From Porogramme epimiltina (lineage: Eukaryota > Basidiomycota > Agaricomycetes > Polyporales > Polyporaceae), in assembly GCA_900155495.1 (NCBI GenBank), contig FTLJ01000636.1, forward strand, positions 1 through 17,392: a stretch of DNA of 17,392 bases, written 5' to 3'. This document shows positions 9,272 to 17,392 of this stretch, piece by piece. A program made the translations under genes and the position numbers. The notes beneath the pieces are model-generated. The model ran no database searches. It worked only from the letters and a program-made list of their open reading frames with translations, and had not been told where the DNA came from. Each line of letters starts with the position of its first letter. The first letter of the stretch is position 1.

Positions 9272-10796
9272 ATGCAAGGCGGTGATACCGCATCCTTAGG
9301 TGAGCTCTTCCGCGATCTTGGGTGCCTCGGGATCTCGACTCTGACCATCGTCTGCAGGCGTTCAGACTCACTCCCCTCAGCTGTACCCCTTACTCCCTTC
9401 CCCATGCCGGCCCCTCCTATGTCATTGACAGCCACACAAGTCTTCAGCCCCCTCGCACCTGCACATCCTTCGAACCCTTGCTGCACTGGCCTGTACTCAG
9501 TATGGTTCTCCGCGGTCCTCACATTACTCGCATCATGATCAAGAACGGGAGTCTTGGAGGGAGCAGGCATGAAGGGAGGAGCAGATGGTCGGGTACTGAG
9601 CGGTGTTGTTGAGGGACAGTCGTCTTCGGTGCGTCGGCTCCCGCTTCCTTCGTCATCCTGTTTTTAATACGTCTTCTCTTGTAGGTTATCCGCAACCGCC
9701 TGGGCATGCATTGAGTCCTTCACATGGAAAATGCCTGTCGTGGTCGCAACACGCTAGTTCGCACACAACCGTGTCACTTCGACATATCGTCAGCTCAAAG
9801 GCGCATTGTTAGGCGAGATGAAGGAGGCCATCAAGGAGTCCCCATCAACAATTGACTTTTTCAAAGCTGCGATGGCCTTGAACGCTGTGCATGGTCTGCT
9901 TAGCTCCGGATTCCATGATCGCCTTCTAGACGAGAAGGTTGTCAATTTGCCTGTGCAGCCGTTTGGCCGCTTCGACTCTTATGAACGCGGAGAGTGCCAT
10001 CGTCCAGTCCCGCAGCTACGTTCACCACCGACCCCAGGACATATTGTCGATTCTCAGCTCGAAGCCATAGAACGTAAGTTCATGAACTCCCATCACACTT
10101 CGACTATGATAGTAACCCTTCGATAGAGGCCTCACCTACCGGAACTTCTGGACAGAACGCCGCAGAGTGTCATCGTGATGATATCCAAAGTAAGTGTTCC
10201 ATCACCCCGCGCGGTTCCCTGCTAACCTCATCTTTCAGTCACCCCAGACGACCTCAACTACACGCCTGAGACTCACTCGCGCTCCTCCTACGCCGCTTCC
10301 ACACCCTCACGGCCTCCATTACAGCCGCGCGCACGCTCACCGCGGAACTCCACCTCCGGCGCCCGCCGCCGCTCTCCGCACACATCGTCTTCGCGCCCGC
10401 CCCGCCGCCCCTCCCGCGCTCCTTCTCGCACGACGCGCGCGCGGCGCTCCTCGACCGCGTCATCGCGCGCATCGCGGAGCAGCGGCATGACGCGCCAGCG
10501 GAAGGACCAGGGGCTGGGGAGAGGTCGTGGAGCCGGCGCGCGGCTGCGCGCGAGTGGGTGCGGAAGCGGTGGTTGTTCACGCCCGTCGCGGACGAGGCGG
10601 GAGAGGCGGGGTTCGAGGTCCCGGGGTGGGCGTGGTATGTTGGTGACGGCGCGCCGAGGGTGCACGCTGAGGCGGCCTTGGTGGCGCTGGCTTATGCGTG
10701 CGCGTCTAGATGGGAATGTGGCTTGTCCATGTTCGATGGAGCGGAAGGGCTTGGAGAGGCGGAGGCTGAGGAGGTGTTGGAGCGGGTTCTCTTGGT
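9272..10796 (+). pseudogene. Broken plus-strand gene, copy 2, with a deaminase-like HAE region
   Basis: Exons that chain in phase: ATG 9272-9299 (GTGAGC donor, intron 9300-9356 ending TGCAG); a proline- and serine-rich second exon ending at a GTGCGT donor (9629, acceptor GTAG at 9684); an exon ending at a GTAAGT donor (intron 10074-10126); a 63-nt exon 10127-10189; intron 10190-10238 (GTAAGT, CTAAC branch, TTTCAG); then a long GC-rich exon. The frame breaks at least near 9760-9790 and near 10273, and the second exon also has a stop, so I call it a pseudogene. The last exon has a helical stretch (ALLLRRFHTLTASI), then REWVRKRWLFTP, VPGWAWYVGDG and PRVHAEAALVALAYA. The HAE triplet (about 10663-10671) resembles the zinc-binding and catalytic motif of OTT_1508-type deaminases of fungi. 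The second CxxC half expected in that family is not present; HET-family sequence starts instead. The deaminase reading is tentative. Confidence 0.5.
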
Positions 10797-10832
10797 GTGC
10801 GTCTCTTCGGTGCAATGTTGGATGCTAATGGT

Positions 10833-12232
10833 GGCCTCTTCGATGTCAACATGCCCACACTGTACGGGGAAGGTCGGCGTGCGTTCCAACGCCTTCAATA
10901 CGAGTTTGTCAAGCAGCAGTTCGACGCCTCGCTTCTGGCATGGGGTCTCCACCACGATTGGGACTCAGAATCTTCACCACACCGACCCGTCTCCTCGTCG
11001 GGCATGATCGAGGGTTTCCACGACGCGACTCAGTTCCAACGGTTTCTCCTCGCACCATTGCCCCGGGTCTTCAGTCACCCAAGAGTCATTTACTACACAC
11101 CCGGAAGAATTCTCAGACGCCGCAGCCCTACCTACTCCATCAATGGCCCACTGTACGTACCAAACTCGATCATCGTATATGCATTGCTGAATTGTGTTCA
11201 GGTCGAAGGAGAAGAGGTGGAACGCCGAGAAAAGGGCCCATTCGGTCACATTGAGCTTCCTATGTTCGAAGTCTCTAGTATCGGCATCAAGTGCCGGTTC
11301 CCTGTTGCAGAGGTCAATAGCATCACGATCGCGGTTCTTCTATGCGAGGCGAACAATCAGCATCTTGGGCTACTCCTTCATCCAGCCGGAGACAACGATC
11401 TCTACGACCCCACCCGGAAGTTGTACTACGTTTCGCGCGCCTTCTTATGCGAAGAGACGCAGTCATTCCACCTCTTCCGTTTTGCGTACCTCGGCGGTGA
11501 TCTGTACAACCTTCGATATCGCGGGAAGACGCTAAAACCCTGCTGGCGCGACATATACATATCCCCCGCGCCGCGATCTCAAGACAGCCCCGATCCCACC
11601 CACCTCATCCTGCAGTTCTGGCCGGACCGCGCGTGGCCGACACCATTCCGCATCCCGCGCAGGATTCTTCGCACCTTCATTGATGTCGACCTCACGCCGA
11701 CCTCTGGATTGGTTGTCGAAGCCACCAAAGACCCCCCGTGGCACGTCTGGGCGTAAAGTTCTACAACCCCGTCGCGAGCGAAGCTGTCCGCGTCATCTTT
11801 GGGCTATGTTCGAAGTCCCTCCTCGATGGCCGCCGCCCGCATTGGGCGTGGGCAGAGCCGGCGACGCGGACAAACTGGACGGCGCAGGAGTGGCGGCGCC
11901 GCTCACACGACTGCGCGCTCGATCACGTGGACACGTGGCCAGGCGCAGAGAAAGCCTTCGGCGATGCGGAGCGCACCATCTGGCTGTCCTTCGGGCTCTG
12001 CCTATACTCGCCGTCGACGACGCTCCAGGTGCACATCGAGCTTGCGGGCACGTTCTACACAGCCCTATCCTGCGGTACGGACGTCGTTCGCTCGGCCGCG
12101 GTCCCACCTCAAACGCTACCCGAAACTTCGGAGTCCCTCCCTGCCATCGTGCATTCCCCTGCCCCCGAACCAGCGCTAGATTATTCAGATGGCTTGGAAG
12201 CTACTCTATACAATCTCGACTTGGGCTCATAG
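10833..12232 (+). pseudogene. HET5: headless HET-family gene, plus strand, frameshifted
   Basis: Homology starts abruptly at GLFDVNMPTLYGEG, the middle of the DUF8212-like segment; the whole HET domain is missing. The conserved C-terminal domain follows (GIKCRFPVAEVNSI, RKLYYVSRAF, CWRDIYIS, FRIPR). The frame ends at TAA 11753 but continues one frame over (LGVKFYNP, PHWAWAEP, HDCALDHVDTW) to TAG 12230-12232. The break sits at a run of six C (11732-11737); a seventh C would join the frames. A probable intron ends at TTCAG 11201, with donor GTACGT at 11153 (wrong phase) or GTACCA at 11157 (right phase); the frame is also open through it. The tail is short, with no coiled coil. It is inverted relative to the other four HET copies and directly follows the deaminase-like exon. 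Confidence 0.7.
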
Positions 12233-12674
12233 ACGCCGCGCTGATGCTCTACGAGTATAACCTACGCTTATTGGCGGATCATTCTGCCATGTACTTCGCA
12301 TGCCCTGATAAAAGAAATCCTTCACGAAACCCGACGATATCCCCCCCCCCCCGTTTGCGTACCAGGAACGACACACCGCCGCACGCCCAAAGACAAGTCA
12401 ATTACAAAGATTCAGACCATCGCCACCGCGGCGTGCGCCCTGCCACAAGCAAGTATCTCGCCTTGCGCTCGCTCGCGTGGGGACCGGGACGCGATACCGA
12501 GCTGTACCCGCCCGTCCTTCAAGTTCCCGACAGGAAGCAAGTGTTACGGTTCCTGTCGATAACGTGTCGCTGGCTCGCGGTCCCGATTAGAAGCCCCTGC
12601 CAGCGTTGCCTCGAAACAAGCCTATTAAACGAGGAGAGGGACCGGAGGTTAGGCTTATGTGGACCTAGGGGAGG
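12233..12674. other. Intergenic between convergent HET5 and HET4
   Basis: No gene seen. The stretch separates the 3' ends of HET5 (plus) and HET4 (minus). It contains a run of 12 C at 12341-12352. A plus-strand open frame across it is an extension of an out-of-frame reading of HET5 and has no recognisable content. Confidence 0.5.
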
Positions 12675-14070
12675 TTACCGGAGCAGGTGAGGAATCAAAG
12701 AGTGGTCATTCGGAGTCCTTCCGAACAACTTGAGCTCCTGTAGAATGTTTGCGAGCAAATTTGACAATCGGCGGGCCTGTTCCTCGAGGTTCCGGATTCT
12801 GCGATCTTGAGCGACCTCGTGTGCCGTTAATACGCGATTCTCTTCATTAACATCGTCGTTTATGCCCGCCGCCCGCGCGGCAGGAACAGCTTTGGCTAGT
12901 GAGGGTAGTAAGTCATATAAACGATGTGGATGATGAAGAAGAGCCGCCCTACTTGAAGCCTGTAGCTCGAGAGCTTCCACGAGCCCTTGAGGCCGCGCTC
13001 GGGGCCAGAGGTAACTGTTCGCCCTCCGCTGAATCCATTCGTACACGCTTCCGACAAGCTCGAGGCCAAACACGAGTGACCGCCCCGGCGCTCGTGTGTC
13101 GGGCGTGAATACTAGACGAATGGTGCACTCCGCGTCTCCGAACTCGCGCGTGCCGCCAGTCCAATCCTCGATGTGGTCCGTCGCACAGTCGTGTATCTCG
13201 GTAATGGGGTGACACCATGCAGCTCGATGAAAGTTCTCGGCCCACGCCCAGTGATACACGTGCGATCCAGTTGATGCCTTCTCGCATGTTCCGAAGAGGG
13301 TGTTAATGAACTCTACCAAAGCAACGTTCTAGCATGTAAACCGTATGAGGTCCCTAGACACTGGCTCTCTGAATACCGTGCTAGTGTGGGGAAAGAGCTC
13401 GAGTGCAGCCAAAGCCTGCAACAGAGCCCGAGGGATGCGAAAGGACGCCAGCGTGATGTCGAGAAAGGAACCTTGCGAGAGATAAGAGACAACAGCACGT
13501 CCAGTGATGGTGGGCGGGGAGGCCACGATGTAGATGTCATGCCATGCAGCCACGATGGGCTTCCCGCGAAAGTGCAGGCTGTGGGGGTCGCTGCCGAGGT
13601 AGGCTAGCCTCTTTGATATGTACCGGGATGTTTGGGGGCCACTGAATGACCACAAGACGGAGTGCAGTTCTGTGACGGGTCTACAACCTCATGGCTCAAA
13701 GCAGGGTGCAGGAAGAGACCGATGTGCTGAGCGTTCACGTTGAGTGAGAGGACAGCAATGGTGACTGCATCGACCTCAGCGGCTGGGAAGCGACATTTCA
13801 TGCCGTTCGGGGTCATCTGGAGCGCGGAGATCTCTGTGTAGTCTTGGCCGACCTTTCTGTTGTGGAGAATATATATAGGGTGGGAAGGGGTTGCACGCAG
13901 AAAGGTGACACAAATACCTGAGAGTTTTGCGAAGACATTGGGCTTCCGGGATTAGAGGCATGCAAGGAGGTATATAGATCCGACCTTCTGACGAAATAAT
14001 TGAGTGAGGGAGCAAACAAAAAGATATTTGGGCTAGTATCTGGATCGTGGTGTTGGTAGTAGAGTTTGGA
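12675..14070 (-). pseudogene. HET4: headless HET-family relic with frameshift and stop codon
   Basis: Recognisable homology begins about 14070 at the end of exon 1 (PNIFLFAPSLNYF matches DTFLFAVSPTDFI of HET1), so the HET and DUF8212 parts are gone. The conserved intron remains: 13917-13853, GTATTT donor, acceptor ending AAAG, phase 0. Exon 2 carries the C-terminal domain (MKCRFPAAEVDAV). Near 13670 the frame shifts by one base, then continues with LHFRGKPIVAAWHDIYIV and FRIPRALLQALAALELF. An in-frame TAG at 13331-13329 stands where HET3 has Glu (VENVDLVE), and the same frame continues with HWAWAENF, HDCATDHIEDW and a coiled-coil tail (RRIRNLEEQARRLSNLL) to 12675. Only 70-odd bases separate its left-over exon 1 from the stop of the HET3 tail. 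Confidence 0.75.
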
Positions 14071-14143
14071 AGAGGTGCCTGCTTTCCCTCGGATCTCGCG
14101 CATGTGCAGCCAACTAACCGGTACCCCTCCACCGTGGACCGGA

Positions 14144-14813
14144 CTAATGGCCCTCTTGGTGCGGCGCATAGTATGCGTCCTGCGGTCCATACGGCCCTCT
14201 TGAGTATGCGTACGCAGGATGTACCAGGGCGAATGCCTGCCACCCGGAAGCTACTATAACCGAGGGGCCGCCGGGAGCCCCCTGTGGTGTATAGGCGACC
14301 TGCGTGTACGAAGGAGGGAACGAGGCGGGCGTGGGCGGGGAGGAGAAGGTCTGAGCAGGAGAGTGGTGGTATCCTTGCACAGAGCCCCAGGGTTGGGGAA
14401 CTACAGGCCGCGCGAGGCGGTTGTCGGTGAGCGGAGCGTACTGCGTGTGGGGTGGAACTCTCGGTTGCGCGAATTCACCGCGGGCGCTCTCAATGGTCTT
14501 GATCAACTCGCGCATCTGCGCCCCGTGCGCTTCCTCCATTTCGTGCATTTCACGACGATGAGCCTCGTTCATGGCGTGCATCTCGCGCTCGCGTGTGGCG
14601 TCGTGCTCCCGCAGAGTCTCGTGCAGCTCACGATCGTGTGCGGCGTTTTGCGCCTTCAGTGTCTCGCGGAACTCGCGGCGTAAGTCACTGATGGCGTTTG
14701 CTGCGACGGTGACATTGATGCTGGCGTTTGCCCCAGAGATCGTTGCATTATGTGCCTCTCCGCAGCCCGCGAGGTGTTCGTTGGTTACGGACGGGTCGCC
14801 AGGGTTTTCAGCA
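14144..14813 (-). pseudogene. Severed 3' tail of HET3 (coiled coil plus proline-rich end)
   Basis: Read on the minus strand from about 14809, 221 codons are open to the stop at 14146-14144. The start matches the HET1 tail (CGEAHNA against SDEAHNV). A long coiled coil rich in Glu, His and Arg follows (for example RREMHEMEEAHGAQMREL). The end is rich in Pro, Tyr and Ser and matches the HET2 tail (SYTQVAYTPQ against PYMQAVYTPQ). It is cut from the rest of HET3 by the 14814-15687 insert and has no start of its own with a HET domain, so it is probably no longer translated as part of that protein. The open frame argues that the cut is recent. Confidence 0.7.
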
Positions 14814-15687
14814 ATGCATCAGAAGATCTGCGTTTGCACTGAGGCGACTGAGGACACTGTAGCAGTGTCCTCAGTGCGCCTCAGTGCCATCAGTGCACTT
14901 TCCCACGGACCCCTCTCAGTGTTTGCGCCGGGCTATGGCGCTTAGCGCCACTCGCTCTCTCCCCTCCTCCCTCCCCACCAAACACGCGTAGGCTCCTGGT
15001 TCTAGCCCCGAAAGATGTTCTCAATGATCAACACGACAGTTTTGTGAAGCAAAATTGCCCCCAAACGCGTTCAAAACCCCGGAACATTACACTCACGGCG
15101 CTTCTCTCATATGGTCCTCTCCTCGTACCTCTCAGGACGTTCCGACCGCAGGGTGTCATTCCGGAACTTTATATTTGAGTTGGCGGCAGTCATGGTCATA
15201 TAGGTAAGCCCTGTCCCCAAAAATTTGCGTTTCTCTGCATTTTGAGGCTACCAAGCGGCCGCCCCCTCGCCTTCCACTTTCCTAGTGCTATGCAGACACA
15301 TATGTGCCGTTTCTGCTCGTTCCCTTGATCCTCCCTTCACGCCGTTTTTACCAGTGCATATTATACATCCCCCATGCCTCCATGCACCGTATTTTCCCCC
15401 GATTTCCGTCCGGTTCCGATTTCATAGCCTATGCATAGTTTCAGCCACTTCGACTACTACTGCCCTCTAATTCGCATGCTGTATAGTTTATTCCACTCAA
15501 ATTATGTATATACATACTCACACATAGTACCCCAATTGTATTCAACTGCTTTCAATGCGATATCCGACTCTGTGTGTTCTTGCTGAGCGAAAATGTGCGC
15601 ACCGAGGGGTTGGCGCTTATTACGGCGGCGCGCCCAGTGCCCTCAGTGCCACCAGGGCGCCAGTGCAATGCAAAAGTTCTGATGCAT
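14814..15687. mobile_element. Insert of about 0.87 kb resembling a non-autonomous DNA transposon
   Basis: Both ends start with the same inverted 11-mer, ATGCATCAGAA, followed by imperfectly matching inverted sequence: inward from the left GATCTGCGTTTGCACTG, and inward from the right CTTTTGCATTGCACTG. ATGCAT is itself palindromic, so it may be a 6-bp target duplication (element 14820-15681) or part of the terminal repeat. CAGTG/CACTG motifs cluster inside both ends, and TGGCGCTTA occurs in both subterminal regions. The interior has no gene: no long frame with a domain, and no transposase. The HET3 coding sequence resumes on the far side. I cannot assign a superfamily; CAG...CTG termini would suit hAT, but an 8-bp target duplication is not seen. 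Confidence 0.65.
14836..14887. repeat. Subterminal hairpin of the insert
   Basis: The left arm at 14836-14859 (GCACTGAGGCGACTGAGGACACTG in full) pairs with the right arm 14863-14887 around the 3-nt loop TAG. The 24-bp stem has a single extra base in the right arm. A smaller perfect hairpin, TGGCGCT-T-AGCGCCA, follows near 14936-14950. Such structures are frequent in small DNA transposons. Confidence 0.8.
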
Positions 15688-17392
15688 GGTGTTAACGGAG
15701 CTGGTATTGCTCGAGCGGTTGGCGATTTGTTGGCGGTTGGCCCTAAGGGCAGTCGCAGAGTTGGTGGGGACAGAGCCTGAAGGCCAGCGCGAGGGAAAGG
15801 ATGCTAGCGCGGGACTCCGTGTTGAATTGGTTGTGGGACCTGCCCTGGAAGCCGTAGCATTGACACGTCGGTGCGGGAGACGGATAGGCCGTGGGAGGTA
15901 AATATTTGCGTTCTTCTGTATTTGCTCGTACCTGCTCCCGACGAGCTCGAGGCCGAGAACGAGCGTCAGCTCTGGCGCGTGCGTGCATGGCACGAATACG
16001 AGACGAACCACGCGCTCCACATCCCCGAATTCGTGCCTGCGGTTATGCCAGCCCTCGATGTGGTCCATTGCACAGTCGTGCACGTATTTTGTCCAAGGCT
16101 GGGTCCACGTCGAACTGTGGCGCTGATATGCCCATGCCCAGTGGCACGGACGGGCCTCAGTTGACGCTTTCGTGCACGTCCCCAGCAGGATGCGAATTGA
16201 CTCTACCAAGTCCACGTTTTCGACCCAAAACTGTATTGTGTCCTTCGACGCTGGATCCCAGGATACCGTCCGGGTCCTGGGGAAGAACTTGAGCGCACCC
16301 ATCGTCTGGATTAGCGTCCGAGGAATCCGGAATGCCGTGGGCGCGACGTCGGGAACGAACTCCTGCAGGAGATGGGCGCCGTCTCTCCGTCCGGTCGTGG
16401 GCGGGTGGGCGGCGATGTAGATATCGCGCCAGGTGGGAGCGACGGGCTTTCTGCGGAAGCGCAGATTGTCGTAATCGCCACCGAGGCAGGCAAGCCTCAA
16501 GGCTTTGTACCCAGATCCAGTTAGCTTGCGAAATCCCCACGAGACGTAGTAGAGCTTGCGGGATGGGCCCTGGGTCTGGTTGTTCGGAGGTGGATGGAGG
16601 AGGAGTCCGATGCGTTCACCATTGAACTGGCATGGGAGAACAGCGACGGTGACCCCGTTGACCTCAGCCACTGGAAGGTGGCATTTCATGCCATACGGGG
16701 TGACCTCAAACGACGAGACTTCGTCGTGAGCTTGGCTAGACAGACTGTCCTTAAGCTATTGGAGTATTCATTTGGATATGAGGTAGGAACGAGTTGCGTA
16801 TAAGGCATACCACACATACCTTCTCATCCGGCTCAGGTCGGGTATTTGGTGGAGTAGGTAGACCTGCCGGAGATGGTGTCCACGGGGACGAGCGCGCATT
16901 CGACCATCCGATAAACTGACTCGGCGAGGGAGCAAATAGAAATACATACGGGTGATCCGGGTCGTGGCTGTGATGAGTCTGAGACACAGGTCCCTGTTCC
17001 TGCTGGTCGTCACTGGAACAGTGGCAGCCGCCCCAAGCAAAAAGCGTCGCATCCGTACTCTGTCGCGCTAGCTCAGCCTGCAGCCGCTGGAACGCATGTT
17101 GCCCCTCCCCGTACATCGTCGGCATGTTGATATCGAACAGCCCAAGGAGGCAGTACGCCTCATCTTCCACCCGCGTCGTCTTGCGTGTAGCCGCCCAACG
17201 CATGCGTCTCGCGATCGACGCATGGACTCGGAAGTCCAACTCGCGCGTCAGGTATTCCTCGTCGATCCAAGTGCACTCGGAGAGAGGGATCCGGAGATCG
17301 TACTTCGTCCCTATCTTCTTCCACTCCGTCGAGAAGAAAATGACGAATGCGGGGGCTAGGAGCTCTTGCAGCGTCCATCCTCGTGAATGCCA
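15643..17392 (-). CDS. HET3: HET-family protein, 5' end outside the window, tail cut by insertion
   Basis: Exon 1 enters at the right edge and runs to 16820 (191 codons visible); the 70-nt intron is 16819-16750 (GTATGT donor, CTTAAG acceptor, phase 0). Exon 2 runs 16749-15643 (368 codons plus stop). The visible part starts inside the HET domain at GWTLQELLAP, then the DUF8212-like EDEAYCLLGLFD and MYGEG. The C-terminal domain is complete (WRDIYIAAHPPTTGR, HDCAMDHIEGW, PCTHAPELTLVLGLEL). After the linker (SSNTSSVN) the last residues, MHQNFCIALAPWWH, are encoded by the inserted element, which supplies the stop. The coiled coil and proline-rich tail lie beyond the insert at 14144-14813. Up to that point the frame is intact, so a shortened protein could still be made. 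Intron sequence and flanks are closest to HET2. Confidence 0.8.

Noticed and set aside
12341..12352. Run of 12 C as a regulatory or structured element
   Set aside because: An isolated homopolymer in intergenic DNA with no partner sequence; more likely slippage or an assembly artefact.
14144..14330. Tyr/Pro/Gly-rich tail end as a prion-forming region like that of HET-s
   Set aside because: The composition is proline-rich and lacks the HET-s type pseudo-repeats; no amyloid motif can be recognised.
15285..15470. Short open frame inside the HET3 insert
   Set aside because: Sixty-one codons of low-complexity content, with no transposase motif and no upstream signals; the insert is treated as non-coding.
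14814..15687. Helitron interpretation of the insert
   Set aside because: Helitrons lack terminal inverted repeats and target duplications; here both ends carry the same inverted 11-mer, and the hairpin lies near the wrong kind of end without a CTRR terminus.
14814..15687. Insert as a large intron of HET3
   Set aside because: No GT donor is seen at the exon side junction and no suitable AG acceptor in phase at the other; the inverted termini explain it better. RNA data could still overturn this.
1..17392. tRNA, rRNA, CRISPR arrays and bacterial operons
   Set aside because: No cloverleaf, ribosomal or spaced-repeat pattern was recognised; the introns and promoters are those of a fungal nuclear genome.

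Overview
The window looks like nuclear DNA of a filamentous basidiomycete, most likely an agaricomycete. The reasons are the small introns (about 43-70 nt) with GTATGT, GTAAGT or GTGAGT donors and CTAAC-like branch sites, and the family present: heterokaryon-incompatibility (HET) domain proteins with the DUF8212-type extension that is common in mushroom-forming fungi. I see no RNA genes, CRISPR arrays or bacterial-style operons.

Layout. HET1 (minus, 368-2764) and HET2 (minus, 5524-8167) look like complete two-exon genes of about 779 and 857 residues. Each has a conserved TATA box and a 5'UTR intron. Each is followed to the right by a diverged intergenic region and then a broken plus-strand gene (4065-5369 and 9272-10796). 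These two plus-strand genes are relatives of each other, so HET gene + spacer + plus-strand gene forms a unit of about 5 kb present twice in tandem. The second plus-strand copy runs into a region with an HAE motif resembling fungal OTT_1508-type deaminases. At about 10797-10832 it changes abruptly into the 3' half of a HET-family gene on the plus strand (HET5, to 12232). From 12675 to about 14070 lies a headless minus-strand HET relic (HET4) with a frameshift and a stop codon. From 14144 to the right edge is HET3 (minus, 5' end outside the window). Its coiled-coil tail is cut off by an insert of about 0.87 kb (14814-15687) with inverted termini, a strong subterminal hairpin and clustered CAGTG motifs, which looks like a non-autonomous DNA transposon.

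How the genes may work together. HET proteins are known in fungi as triggers of cell death after non-self recognition. Here the shared plan is an N-terminal HET domain, a DUF8212-like segment, a well conserved globular C-terminal domain I cannot name, a disordered linker and a variable coiled-coil or proline-rich tail. The HET domain is nearly constant between copies and the tail varies strongly, which fits a constant effector joined to a diversifying recognition or assembly end. The repeated head-to-head pairing with a deaminase-like gene, and one junction merging the two families, is the most novel aspect. The function of that pairing is inference.
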